Assembly (NCBI GenBank): GCA_016218045.1
Contig: JACRFB010000001.1
Span: 62,001 to 126,000, forward strand
DNA length: 64,000 bases
Direction of reading: 5' to 3'
Origin: Ignavibacteriota bacterium
Lineage (GTDB): Bacteria > Bacteroidota > Ignavibacteria > SZUA-365
Part shown: piece after piece, positions 18,267-28,092 of the stretch
Layout: every line of letters begins with the position of its first letter
Numbering within the stretch: the stretch's first letter is position 1
Position numbers and translations under genes: made by a program
The notes under the pieces: generated by a model
The model's input: only the letters and a program-made list of their open reading frames with translations
The model's database searches: none
What the model was told of the DNA's origin: nothing

Positions 18267-19778
18267 ATGAACATCTACATCATTTTTCTCCTCGCGTATC
18301 TGCTGATTCTCACTGCCTACAATTTCTGGCACTCTCGCAAAACGATGTCGCGCGACGAGTACATGGTGGCGGGACGCAACCTCTCCCTGACGCAGATGGT
18401 GTTTACGCTCATCTGCACATGGATCGGATCGGGGACGTTTATTGCCGGTGCGGAGTATGCCTCGTATGCGGGATGGAGCGCAATGTGGCAGCCCGCGGGC
18501 GCGTTTGTGGGAATTGCGATCATCTACTTTGTTGCCGGCCGCATCCGCACTTTCGGGCAATACACCATCGGCGACATTCTCGAGGTGCGCTATGGGAAAT
18601 GGGCGCGGCTCTTCGGAGCGATCGCGCTCATCATCGCGTTTACTACCATTGTCGCGTATCAATTCCGCGCGGGCGGATACATCCTGAACGTCCTCACGGA
18701 CGGTGGTGTGAGTCTGGCGATGGGCCAGACGATCACCGCGCTGTTTGTGATCACCTTCGTGGCAATCGGCGGAATGATCGCCATTGCACACACGGATCTA
18801 CCAAACGGTATAATCATCGTCCTCGCCTGCCTCATCGCAGTGCCCTTTGTGATCGCGGCCGCTGGCGGATGGGGACACATACAGGAAGTACTGCCTCCCG
18901 GAAATTTTGAAGTGTTTTCGCCGGACTTCGGAAAGTATCCCGCACTGAAGGGATTCGCCTATTTCCTCTCGACGCTGCTGCTGTTGATGGGCATTCAGTC
19001 GATGTACCAGAAATTTTACGCGGCCAAATCCCCGCGCGAGGCGACGCGTGCCGTCGCCATCTGGATCGTCGGTACCATCGTGGTCGAGACCGTGGTTATC
19101 TGCATCGCTGTCTACGCCTCCTCGTACAATGTGGAACACGGGATGCAGTGGGACGGACGGTCGCTGGTTCTGAACGCCGCCCGCCACATGGTGCCTGTCT
19201 GGGCGGGTATTCTGCTTCTCGGCGCCGCCTGTGCCGTGGTGCTGTCGACCGGCATGAACTACCTTCTCTCGTCCAGTTCCAACGTGATGCGCGACATTTA
19301 CCAGCGCTTTATCAGCCCGAATGCCGACGAGTCGAAGATGGTCGCACTGCAAAAGGTATTCGTGGTGCTGATGGGCATCGTGGCGTTCCTCATGATCTTC
19401 ATTCCGACGGCTCTCGAACTGCCTATTTCGATCCTGCAGTACAGCTACTTTGCATACACGATTTATGGTGTCGCCATCACGCCGGCGCTGTTTGCGGCGT
19501 TGACATGGAAGCGCGCGACGAAACAGGGCGGCCTCGCCTCGATCGTCGGCGGCACGCTGGCGGTGGTGCTTTTCGAGATCGTGCTCCCGCGCATCGCGCC
19601 GGGAATCATGCTTGCCGCATCCACCGCAAAGGGTGGCGAAATTTTTGGCAGCGATCCGTGGGGCATACCCAGCATTTACCCGGCCCTCTTCATTTCCATC
19701 GCAGCTCTTGTGATTGTGAGTCTCATGACCCCGAAACCCAGGAAAGAGGATCTGGAGAAGTTGTTCCCCGGCTCCTAA
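18267..19778 (+). CDS. Sodium:solute symporter family (SSS) transporter
   Basis: A 503-residue membrane protein with about 13 hydrophobic segments. YMVAGRNLS near residue 36 and WIGSGTFI in the second segment are SSS-family landmarks, and residues such as SSSNVMRDIYQRF in the middle match the conserved block after helix 8. The family takes up small solutes such as amino acids, sugars, pantothenate or acetate with Na+. No substrate can be assigned. It lies about 180 bases after the M24 peptidase gene and may import or work on related peptide-derived substrates, though this is only proximity. Confidence 0.88.
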   Translation: MNIYIIFLLAYLLILTAYNFWHSRKTMSRDEYMVAGRNLSLTQMVFTLICTWIGSGTFIAGAEYASYAGWSAMWQPAGAFVGIAIIYFVAGRIRTFGQYTIGDILEVRYGKWARLFGAIALIIAFTTIVAYQFRAGGYILNVLTDGGVSLAMGQTITALFVITFVAIGGMIAIAHTDLPNGIIIVLACLIAVPFVIAAAGGWGHIQEVLPPGNFEVFSPDFGKYPALKGFAYFLSTLLLLMGIQSMYQKFYAAKSPREATRAVAIWIVGTIVVETVVICIAVYASSYNVEHGMQWDGRSLVLNAARHMVPVWAGILLLGAACAVVLSTGMNYLLSSSSNVMRDIYQRFISPNADESKMVALQKVFVVLMGIVAFLMIFIPTALELPISILQYSYFAYTIYGVAITPALFAALTWKRATKQGGLASIVGGTLAVVLFEIVLPRIAPGIMLAASTAKGGEIFGSDPWGIPSIYPALFISIAALVIVSLMTPKPRKEDLEKLFPGS

Positions 19779-19863
19779 GACCATTGTTTCTACCTGCGTC
19801 GGAATTCGCATCGCGGCACGGCGCGCGCGCCGCGGTTGATACAGTTGTTTTCCCGGACATCGG

Positions 19864-22800
19864 ATGCCTGACTTGAGCAAGGCATACACATTGGATTTTC
19901 CTTCGTTCACGCTGGTGACCGCCTCGGCGGGCTCGGGCAAGACCTATCAGCTCGCCTGGCGCGTGGCGCAGTACCTGCTCTCGGGCATCCCCTTTGAGCA
20001 GGTGCTGGCGATCACTTTCACACGGAACGCAGCGAGGGAGATGAAGGAACGAGTGTTGCGCGCCCTGAAGGATGTTGCGATCGGCGATGACGAGGCAATG
20101 GCCGAGGTGGCGTTGCGGTTGGGTCCGGAAGCACAAGGAGCCCAGACACGCGCGGCGGAACTCCTCGACGCAATATTGGAACGGTACGGCGATCTCGACA
20201 TCAGCACCATCGACAGTTTTATGACGCGGCTCTTCCGCGCCTCCGCCCTCGAGTACGGCTATGATCCGGCCTTCGAGATTGTCCTCCAGCACGACAATCT
20301 TCTCGACGACGCCTTCGAGCGTCTCGAACGGAAACTGTACGCTGGTTCAGATGAAGCCGCGCAGTTGAAACGAATTGCGGACATGATCGATCGCGACAGG
20401 TATGTGTGGGATCCGCTGCAACAAATTCGTGGTGAAGTGGGCGCACTGCACAGCGCGCTGTCTTCTCATGTAAAGCCGCCGGTGGTGGAGGACGGGAGTG
20501 CGGAAATTCGTGCGAGTGAAGCAGAGGTGCGCGCGTCGTTCGAACGGTTGCATGAGGCGGCCCTCGCGACGGGGCTTACCCTCGACCGAAATTTTCTCTC
20601 GCTCTCTGCCAAGCTGCGCGAAGGCGGCATCGCCCCGCTTCTGGAACGCGCGCGTAGGGAACCGAACAACGTCGTCAACAAGGGCGGCGTCGACAAGGCC
20701 TCCTACGAAGCCCGTGCCGGCACGCTTGCGCCGCTGTGCGACGCGCTGAACGCGGCACTGGAACATGCGGCCGTCGCAGGCATACTCCATGGCAGGTACC
20801 CCGTGGTGTACGCGGCGCACCGACTTCAAGAAGAACTCGACGAAGTGAAGCGGCGAAGTGGGCGTCTGCTCCTCGATGACATCGGGCGAATGCTCATCCG
20901 CCGCCTCGAAGAGGGTGCGATTCCCGAAATCTACTTCCGCCTCGGTGAACGCCTTCTGCATTTTCTCATCGACGAGTTTCAGGACACATCTCCGATTCAA
21001 TGGGGCGTGCTCGAGCCGCTGCTCGCGGAGGCACTGTCGGTGCAGGGCAGTCTCTTCATAGTCGGAGACACGAAGCAGTCCATCTACGGGTTCCGAGGCG
21101 CGGATTGGCGCATCATGCGTGGACTCACCGCGCGCACCTTCCCGTCCGCGTCGTTTCACGAAGTCACACTTCCCGTCAATTATCGCAGCGGCGGTGAAAT
21201 TCTTCGCTACAACGAGCAGACGTTCACATCCACGGTGCCTGCGCACGGTGAGGAAAAGGAGTGCCGCGCCAGTGGGCTCGACCGCAGCGCGCAAGAGGCA
21301 AAGCCGGGAAGAGAGAACGACGGCTATGTGGAAACCCGCTTCATTCCACGTGCGCAGGAAAACGCGGACCGCGAGGCAGTGATCGACATCGTGCGCGACT
21401 GTCTCGAACGTGGATACACGTGCCGCGACATCGCCATACTCACTCCCGCCAACGACAGCGTGATCACGGCCAGCGGCTGGCTCAAGGACGCAGGGTATCC
21501 CGTCCTGTCGCACAGCAGTCTCGATGCGCGCAATCGCACCGTCGTGCGCGAGATGTTAGCACTGCTCCGCTTCCTCGACGCGCCTGTCGACGATCTCGCC
21601 TTCGCAACAGTGCTGCTCGGACGTGTTTTTGTAGCCCGTTCCCAAGAATACGGCGTCGACAACTCCATCATCGAACGGTGCATCCTCGAGGCGCGACGCA
21701 CATCGCGCCCGGTATACAAGATCTTCCAGAGCGAGCTTCCGGCACTGTGGGCCGATCTCTTTGAACCGCTCTTTTCCGTGGTTGGATACGCGCCGCTGTA
21801 CGATCTGCTCTGCGATGCCTGCCGCACACTGGCCGTCTTTCGTCTGCATCCGGACGAGGAAGCCGCCATTTCGGCCATGCTGGAAGCGGCTGTGCAACTC
21901 GAGCAGCGAGGCGGAAACAGCGTCCGCGATTTCCTTGTCTCGGCCAATGACGAGCGCGAATCGTCGCTCTGGTCAATGCAGCCGCCCGCGGCGGCCGATG
22001 CCGTAACGCTCATGACCATACACAAGGCGAAGGGCCTTGATTTCCCCGTGGTCATCGTGCTGCTCTACGGAAAATCACACAGTACTTTCGGACCGTTTTT
22101 ACAGGAGACGGAAGAAGGCGTCCGTGTGCTGGCGTTGACTAAGGCGCGGCTCGGATTTGCGCCACACTTCGCATCCCTCTACAACGAAACGGTCTTCCGC
22201 GGCACTGTCGATGCGCTGAACCGTCTCTACGTTGCCCTCACACGCGCCGAGCAGGAAATGTACGTGTTGGGTGTATACGGCACCGCAAAATCCCCCGATC
22301 AGGTCGATCCGCCTGTGGCGTGGCTGCCCCAAAGAGAAGGTGATCCCTCGCGCCCGAAACCGCCAGTGCGCCGCGCAAGGAAGGATTCACACCCCCCCGC
22401 TCAGACGGAACACCATCACCTGCCCGTGCCGCGCGTATTCGACGGAGTGACACTACGCAATTACGGCGCCGAGCACCGCGGGACGGTACTGCACGCGGTG
22501 TTGGAACAGATCGAGCTTCTCCCGGACGACCTGCCGCGCATGATCGACACCGCGCTTGCAAAGATCGGCTTTGTGGACACTCCCGCCCTGACACGGGATT
22601 CACTCAGGACCACCCTCACGGATTTTTTCGCCGTTGCCTCCGTCCGGGCACTGTTTGTGTCCGACCCGCGCATCCGCGTTTTTTGCGAACAGGAATGTGT
22701 GCTCGCGACAGGAGCGCTGCAGCGCATCGACCGCTTGCATGTGACCGACAAAAGCGTGCTGGTCATCGATTATAAAACCGGGGGTGATGAGCACGAGCAG

Positions 22801-22920
22801 CAATACGTCCTCCAGGTCCGCGGCTACATGGCCGCGATGGCGGAAATCTTTCCCGGCCGCGGAATCGAGGGCGCGATTGTGTATATCGACCGATGCCGCG
22901 TCGTGAGAGTGACTCTATGA
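19864..22920 (+). CDS. addA: AddA-like ATP-dependent helicase-nuclease
   Basis: A 1,018-residue UvrD-type superfamily 1 helicase with a C-terminal RecB-type nuclease. Visible motifs are Walker A ASAGSGKT (about 20-27), Walker B DEFQDTSPIQW (about 371), GDTKQSIYGFRGAD (motif III region), HKAKGLDFPVV (motif V region), and LYVALTRAEQEMYV (motif VI). The nuclease has VIDYKTGG near residue 967 and QVRGY after it. Known role: processing of double-strand breaks for RecA loading. The next gene is AddB-like and overlaps it by four bases (ATGA), so the two are coupled. The protein is somewhat shorter than Bacillus AddA (about 1,230 residues). Confidence 0.88.
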   Translation: MPDLSKAYTLDFPSFTLVTASAGSGKTYQLAWRVAQYLLSGIPFEQVLAITFTRNAAREMKERVLRALKDVAIGDDEAMAEVALRLGPEAQGAQTRAAELLDAILERYGDLDISTIDSFMTRLFRASALEYGYDPAFEIVLQHDNLLDDAFERLERKLYAGSDEAAQLKRIADMIDRDRYVWDPLQQIRGEVGALHSALSSHVKPPVVEDGSAEIRASEAEVRASFERLHEAALATGLTLDRNFLSLSAKLREGGIAPLLERARREPNNVVNKGGVDKASYEARAGTLAPLCDALNAALEHAAVAGILHGRYPVVYAAHRLQEELDEVKRRSGRLLLDDIGRMLIRRLEEGAIPEIYFRLGERLLHFLIDEFQDTSPIQWGVLEPLLAEALSVQGSLFIVGDTKQSIYGFRGADWRIMRGLTARTFPSASFHEVTLPVNYRSGGEILRYNEQTFTSTVPAHGEEKECRASGLDRSAQEAKPGRENDGYVETRFIPRAQENADREAVIDIVRDCLERGYTCRDIAILTPANDSVITASGWLKDAGYPVLSHSSLDARNRTVVREMLALLRFLDAPVDDLAFATVLLGRVFVARSQEYGVDNSIIERCILEARRTSRPVYKIFQSELPALWADLFEPLFSVVGYAPLYDLLCDACRTLAVFRLHPDEEAAISAMLEAAVQLEQRGGNSVRDFLVSANDERESSLWSMQPPAAADAVTLMTIHKAKGLDFPVVIVLLYGKSHSTFGPFLQETEEGVRVLALTKARLGFAPHFASLYNETVFRGTVDALNRLYVALTRAEQEMYVLGVYGTAKSPDQVDPPVAWLPQREGDPSRPKPPVRRARKDSHPPAQTEHHHLPVPRVFDGVTLRNYGAEHRGTVLHAVLEQIELLPDDLPRMIDTALAKIGFVDTPALTRDSLRTTLTDFFAVASVRALFVSDPRIRVFCEQECVLATGALQRIDRLHVTDKSVLVIDYKTGGDEHEQQYVLQVRGYMAAMAEIFPGRGIEGAIVYIDRCRVVRVTL

Positions 22921-25736
22921 ACGTTCGCTTTCTTTCAGCAGGCGCCGATGTGGTGACGACTGTGCTCGATCTGATCGAGACATCGGGTGCGGATATTTCG
23001 GATACAATGGTCGTTTTTCCAGGCATGCGGCCGCGCTATTTCCTCTTCAAAGCACTGGCAGAGCGGCATGGAAGCGCCTTCTTCCCGCCGAACGTCACTA
23101 CCTCTGCGGGACTGATCGATGTTCTGTACAAACACCAGTGCGCGCAGGAGCGCCGCGATCTGGATCCGCTCGATGCCGCGGCTATCCTGCACGAACTTCA
23201 TGCGGCGCAGCCGCAGCGACTGGGCGGGCGGGCGTTCGAGTCTTTCGCGCAGTATTACCCTCTCGGTATGCGCACTTTCGGAGAGCTCGAGGAGCTGATG
23301 GCCGCGGGCGCGGATGGTGACACGCTCCGACGCGCAGCCGCATCGGCGCCGTTGCAGGAGCTTTCGGTGCTCGCCGCGCTTTTCCGTCCCTTTTACGCTG
23401 CGGTCGCCACCCGCGGCTGTTCAACGCCGGCAATGCGTTTGCGCGAGGTGGATGCATTGGCGAACTCGCTGCGCCCCCCTGCGGGACGGTTGATCTATGT
23501 TTTACCGCCATGGCTGTCACAACGCGAAAGGAGAATTCTGCTGCGTCTCCTTCAATTCGATTCGACCGTGCTTCTTGTTCAAGACGGGCCGGGTGTCAAT
23601 CCGCTCTGGGAATCACTCGGTGTGGCCGCTCCTCCCACGACCCGCGCGCCCGAGCCGCGCGTCACCATTGCCGAAGCTCCGGATATGCATGCCCAGGTAT
23701 TCGGACTCGCGGCCAGTCTGCGTAGCACCCTCGACGAGGGAGCGGCTGCGGATGAATCGACCGTGATAGTGCTGCCTAATGCACAGGCCCTTTTCCCCGT
23801 CATGCAGCACGTCCTGCCCCTGGCAGGTGAAACAGCATGGAATATTTCGCTCGGATACCCGCTCGCCCGGACGCCGGTGCACGCCTTTCTGACGCTGCTC
23901 TTTGATGTGTTGTTATCGATGCGTGATGGACGCTGCGGCGCGACAGAGTATGTGCGCTTTATGTTGCACCCGTACGTGAAGAACATCCGCAGTGAGGCGG
24001 AGGGTGATACCGCGCGGATGCTGTGCCACACAATCGAGGAAACCCTGATCGATCGGGGAGTTGATACGGTTTCGCCCCTCCTGATTGAGAACGACGATGA
24101 GATACTTTCCGCCGCGGTACGAATGCAGCGGGCGGGAATTCCTGGCTCGGACGCGCGCGCACTCCGTGCCCTGCTCGTCGAAATACACACCGCAACAATT
24201 CGCGCATTTGAACACGCGGCAACCTTGTCCGATTTTGCCGCCGCCGTTGTGCGCGTTCTCGAATACATCGGCAACAGAAGCACCGCCCGCGTACATCGGG
24301 ACTTCAGGCCCTTTGCGGAACAGGTCATGGACGCGATGTGGCGGGTGTCGCACAGCGATGCGGCATCCCTGGCGCATGGGGGAATGGAGGATTGTGTCAC
24401 GCTGTATCAGCACGTGATTGCCGGCATGGTGCACCATTTCCCGGGAACGCCTGTGCGCGGCCTGCAGGTACTTGGCCTTTCCGAGACCCGGGCCCTGCGC
24501 TTCCGAAGAGTGTTCATCCTCGATGCGCAGGACGACGTTCTGCCGGGTGGCCCGGGCGTACCCTCCCTGATTCCACCGCACGTGCGCGACTCCCTTGGCA
24601 TGCGGACCGAGAGGACGCGCGAGGACGAGATTGCTCACATCATGCACCATTTGCTCGCGGGCGCCGAACGAGTGTACTTTTTCTATTCGACCGCGTCCGG
24701 TGCCTCGAGAAGCCGCTATGTGGAACGACTGCTATGGGAGCAACAGCGCAAGGACAAGGTGACACGGAGCGACCCGTACATTGCGGCCATCGCGCCGGCG
24801 GTGACATTAACTAACGGGCTTCCGTCAGCAATTGGAAAATCTCCTGAGACACTCGCCGTTCTTTCCTCATCGTCGTTCCATGCGACCGGTCTCGATCGGT
24901 ATCTGCGGTGTCAGCGCCGTTTCTACTTTACAGACATTCTGGGCCTGCGTGAGCGTGCCGAAATTTCCGACGATGTGGAAGCACAGGATATCGGAATCCT
25001 CGTCCACGAGATCCTCGATGCCTATCATGCACCGCATGTGGGGCTCCGACTCGGCCCGGAACACTGCGACGAAAATGGCATCGAGGCGATCGCGCGAGAA
25101 CAATTCCGCACGATGATCGGTGATGTTACTGGCGGTCGCGTTCTGTTGCACGATCGTATCCTCCGGCGTATGCGCGAGTACGTGTCGGGCTATCTGCGTC
25201 CTCTGGTGAAACAACACGACATGCGGATCACACAAATCGAGACGCGCCTCGAGGGGCGTATTGCGGGTTTCCGTATCACGGGCAAACCCGATCGAATCGA
25301 TGACCGGGATGGACGTGTCATGATACTCGACTATAAAACAGGCGGCAACGCGAAACGCCGGACTGTCGATATCGAGTCGGTCGATCCGGACGATCGTGCC
25401 TCGTGGGCGACAGCCATCGGCTCACTCCAGCTCCCCTTGTACCATATCATGTATGCAGCCGCCCACAGCATCGATGTGACAATTGTACACCCGATGTATC
25501 TGAGCTTGAACGGACGTACAATTGACGCGAACTCGGAGGAACCCTATTGCACCGACCCCGGACTTCTCGGTGAAGCACATGAACGATTGGTGCGTGTGCT
25601 GGAAAGACTGATCCGAGAAATTATCAACCCCGGATTACCCTTGCTGCCGCCGCATGAAACGGGTGTTGAACCCAAATCCGTGTGTCCGTATTGCCCCTAT
25701 GTCTCACTGTGTGGAACGGAGTGGATTACACGCTGA
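22917..25736 (+). CDS. addB: AddB-like subunit with iron-sulfur PD-(D/E)XK nuclease
   Basis: A 939-residue partner of AddA. The C-terminal nuclease has ITGKPDRID and MILDYKTGG near residue 802, then LQLPLYH. Cysteines at YLRCQRRF (about 664) and CPYCPYVSLC (about 922) form the C...CX2CX5C set that holds a 4Fe-4S cluster in AddB. The N-terminal helicase-like region begins SAGADVVTTV where AddB usually has a Walker A, so the ATP site looks lost. The ATG overlaps the addA stop (ATGA), which supports the start. Expected role: the 5'-strand nuclease and Chi-like recognition part of the break-processing complex. Confidence 0.82.
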   Translation: MNVRFLSAGADVVTTVLDLIETSGADISDTMVVFPGMRPRYFLFKALAERHGSAFFPPNVTTSAGLIDVLYKHQCAQERRDLDPLDAAAILHELHAAQPQRLGGRAFESFAQYYPLGMRTFGELEELMAAGADGDTLRRAAASAPLQELSVLAALFRPFYAAVATRGCSTPAMRLREVDALANSLRPPAGRLIYVLPPWLSQRERRILLRLLQFDSTVLLVQDGPGVNPLWESLGVAAPPTTRAPEPRVTIAEAPDMHAQVFGLAASLRSTLDEGAAADESTVIVLPNAQALFPVMQHVLPLAGETAWNISLGYPLARTPVHAFLTLLFDVLLSMRDGRCGATEYVRFMLHPYVKNIRSEAEGDTARMLCHTIEETLIDRGVDTVSPLLIENDDEILSAAVRMQRAGIPGSDARALRALLVEIHTATIRAFEHAATLSDFAAAVVRVLEYIGNRSTARVHRDFRPFAEQVMDAMWRVSHSDAASLAHGGMEDCVTLYQHVIAGMVHHFPGTPVRGLQVLGLSETRALRFRRVFILDAQDDVLPGGPGVPSLIPPHVRDSLGMRTERTREDEIAHIMHHLLAGAERVYFFYSTASGASRSRYVERLLWEQQRKDKVTRSDPYIAAIAPAVTLTNGLPSAIGKSPETLAVLSSSSFHATGLDRYLRCQRRFYFTDILGLRERAEISDDVEAQDIGILVHEILDAYHAPHVGLRLGPEHCDENGIEAIAREQFRTMIGDVTGGRVLLHDRILRRMREYVSGYLRPLVKQHDMRITQIETRLEGRIAGFRITGKPDRIDDRDGRVMILDYKTGGNAKRRTVDIESVDPDDRASWATAIGSLQLPLYHIMYAAAHSIDVTIVHPMYLSLNGRTIDANSEEPYCTDPGLLGEAHERLVRVLERLIREIINPGLPLLPPHETGVEPKSVCPYCPYVSLCGTEWITR

Positions 25737-25942
25737 GGAGCGTCTCTCGACGCAAGCAGATTCTTCTTGCATAACACAAAGTTGTCTGCTATTTTGGTTC
25801 TTCATCGATAACCTCACATTTGGTACAGGCAATGATCCACGAGATCATGCATTCGGGACGTTCCAGAGATCATCGCTGGACGACCTTATTGGTGCTGGCG
25901 GCACTCAACATCATTCTGATGTTGTTTCTGGGGTAATTTGTT

Positions 25943-27094
25943 TCAGTTTGCGGACCGCCCGCAACTTTCGATCGTTTCGCGAAACACAACGTTCCGTTCT
26001 TGTAGTCCCGCCATCAGCGCGCCGTACGCGGCCGCGTCTGCACCGATATATTCAGGTGGCACGATTCCTTTACGCGTAATCACGCCATCGGCGACCAGGC
26101 GTGCCGCGACCGAACACGTGTATCCCGTTGTACGCGCCATCGATGTGGTGCCTGTCGCCGGATCGTAACGGTCGAGCAGGTCGTATGTGTACCTCAGGAT
26201 CTCCCCTTCACGCTGTCCTTCGATGACGACCCGCATCACGGTGAAATCGTGTTCGCCTTCCGGCAGGGTCCATTTCGGAAACAGCAGCGCGGCGGTAACA
26301 TCGAGCGGACGAAGCGAGACGCCGCGGACGGTGATTGGGTCGGTACGGAAGAATCCCGTCTCGCGAAGCACTCGCATGAGATCCGCATGACCCGGATATC
26401 TGAGTGTTTTTTCCTTCATGTCCGGCGCGTTCATCGTGACTGCCAGTGTGCGGAGGCCGTCGGAATTAAACGCCTCCAATGTGCCTATGCCGTCGAATTC
26501 CAGCAGCTCGATGTCACTGAGCGCTTCGCGCGTAACCAGCCTGCCGTTCTCCACATAACGCGCGGGACGGGTGTATTCCTCAATGACATCGACCGGCGAG
26601 AAGACCGCGGTGTATTCGTACGGCTTTCTTCGTGTCACCGGGAGTCCTCCGACATAACACAGGAATCGGTCCGTCCGGTTGAGCAAGGTATGGACATGCC
26701 CGAAGAGGATATTACCGCAGCCGGGAGCAACACCGCAATCAACAATCGCGGTCACACCCTGCGACTGGGCGGCTGAATCGAGCGTCAGTGCATCCTCAGG
26801 AAAAAAGCTGATGTCGACCACGTTTTTACCCGCGGCTATCGCCGCTTCGACGGTGCGATATCCCATGAAACCCGGCACGGCGCCAATCACGAGATCGTGA
26901 GCAGCGACAAGATCACGTACGCGATCGGGGGAGCTGAGATCCTCCTGTAGCCGCGCCACCCCGTCGATACCGGCGACGCGGGTCAGGGCCGCTTCGGATA
27001 CATCAACGGCAGTCACATTGAAAGAGGGTTCAAGTGCAAGATCACGAACGATGGCCGAGCCGACAAGGCCGCAACCGAGGACGATGATATCCAT
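25943..27094 (-). CDS. Saccharopine dehydrogenase-family oxidoreductase
   Basis: A 383-residue NAD(P)-dependent enzyme. A Rossmann nucleotide-binding motif GCGLVGSAI sits at residues 7-15, and VDISFFPED plus CGVAPGCGN are typical of the saccharopine dehydrogenase/lysine 6-dehydrogenase group. The family acts on amino-acid derivatives, such as saccharopine, L-lysine or carboxynorspermidine. The specific substrate is not clear. It lies downstream of a methyltransferase gene on the same strand, with a gap of about 115 bases. Confidence 0.82.
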   Translation of the reverse strand: MDIIVLGCGLVGSAIVRDLALEPSFNVTAVDVSEAALTRVAGIDGVARLQEDLSSPDRVRDLVAAHDLVIGAVPGFMGYRTVEAAIAAGKNVVDISFFPEDALTLDSAAQSQGVTAIVDCGVAPGCGNILFGHVHTLLNRTDRFLCYVGGLPVTRRKPYEYTAVFSPVDVIEEYTRPARYVENGRLVTREALSDIELLEFDGIGTLEAFNSDGLRTLAVTMNAPDMKEKTLRYPGHADLMRVLRETGFFRTDPITVRGVSLRPLDVTAALLFPKWTLPEGEHDFTVMRVVIEGQREGEILRYTYDLLDRYDPATGTTSMARTTGYTCSVAARLVADGVITRKGIVPPEYIGADAAAYGALMAGLQERNVVFRETIESCGRSAN

Positions 27095-27210
27095 GAGTGG
27101 TACTCTGCTTTGAGAGGAGGTGGTTGAATCGCGATAGTAAGGGTGAAAACGTAAGAATGGTGGTTAAACGGGTGCGTGGCAGGATGATCCTTCTCGCAGG
27201 AAAGGGCCGG

Positions 27211-27981
27211 TCACCTCGTCTCGAGCACAACGACCAGATCGCGGCTGCGGGGATCCCACTGTTCGAGCGCGAGTGTGGAAAACAGGCCCGCGCTTGTGAA
27301 ACCGGCCGTGATGGCGGCTTCCTGAATGATCGAGGTGGTGAATGGAGTCAGCAACGTAGAATGCAGCATGTGCCGCGGCGGCTGCGTGGTGGTATCTACG
27401 CTCAGGATATTGAACGTGAGCCGCGGTTCGGTGAAATCGTAGAATCGCACGATGGTTGTCCCCGGATCAGAGCGCACCGCGATGATTCGATCACGGATTG
27501 CGAGTATCCGTTCGTAATTGAGCAATTGGACTATCGCACGCCCACCGGAGTTGAGCGCCTCACGCCACTGTGCGAAGGTCTGCACAAGTTCGTCTGATGA
27601 TGCAAGGTGGGGAAGGGAATTGCCGAGACAAAACACGGCGTCAACGGGCTCCGAGTTGAGCAGGGCGGGCGCGAGAAAATCCCCCAGCACAAATTGGGCG
27701 TCGGTATACACGGCGGCGTTGCTCCGCGCACGCCGCAGCATTTCCGCCGAAATATCATACCCCGTTGTTTTAATGCCGAGTGATGAAAGGGCGCATACAT
27801 GGATTCCGGTTCCGCACCCCATATCCGCCGCGCTTCGGATCCTGAAGCGCGACACAAGCGGTTGTAGAATCGCCGCTTCTCTCGGCACCCGTTCCGTGAA
27901 CGCGGTCATCGTGTCGTAGGAGGAAGCCGCCGCATCATAAAATGCGGATGGTGGGAGCGGATGCGTGTTGTCCTGTGTCAT
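27211..27981 (-). CDS. Class I SAM-dependent methyltransferase
   Basis: A 256-residue cytoplasmic protein. DMGCGTGIH at about residues 53-61 is the SAM-binding motif I, GYDISAEML is the acidic loop, and FCLGNSLPH is the post-II block. It looks like the methyltransferase type 11/25 group that modifies small molecules. I chose the ATG at 27981 because the upstream extension of 19 residues has no family similarity. The acceptor is unknown. It is divergent from the amidase gene. Confidence 0.8.
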   Translation of the reverse strand: MTQDNTHPLPPSAFYDAAASSYDTMTAFTERVPREAAILQPLVSRFRIRSAADMGCGTGIHVCALSSLGIKTTGYDISAEMLRRARSNAAVYTDAQFVLGDFLAPALLNSEPVDAVFCLGNSLPHLASSDELVQTFAQWREALNSGGRAIVQLLNYERILAIRDRIIAVRSDPGTTIVRFYDFTEPRLTFNILSVDTTTQPPRHMLHSTLLTPFTTSIIQEAAITAGFTSAGLFSTLALEQWDPRSRDLVVVLETR

Positions 27982-28039
27982 GGCTGCCACAACATACCAA
28001 GAATCGCTCACGGATCGAAGTGTGTGCCGCTGCTCCATA

Positions 28040-28070
28040 TTGTCTGGCCCGCCATTGGTAGGTATATTTC
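28040..28070 (+). promoter_or_regulatory. Candidate Bacteroidota-type promoter for the amidase gene
   Basis: TTG at 28040-28042 and TATATTTC at 28063-28070 are separated by 20 bases, close to the TTTG-N19-TAnnTTTG pattern known for the Bacteroidota primary sigma factor. One base of the -7 element differs. The start codon lies 23 bases downstream. Confidence 0.35.
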
Positions 28071-28092
28071 ATGCACACCGACAACGGCACCC

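Noticed and set aside
16820-18274. Long minus-strand open frame opposite the M24 peptidase
   Set aside because: It is a shadow of a G+C-rich gene. It has no signal, no family motif and repetitive Val/Asp/Gly composition.
19800-19863. GC palindrome GCGCGCGCGC as a terminator
   Set aside because: No T-run follows on either strand and it lies directly before addA.
18798-19940. Minus-strand open frame opposite the symporter
   Set aside because: It is rich in Arg and His, typical of antisense reading of a G+C-rich membrane protein gene.
20347-21513. Minus-strand open frame opposite addA
   Set aside because: No family motif; the AddA motifs in the other strand are continuous.
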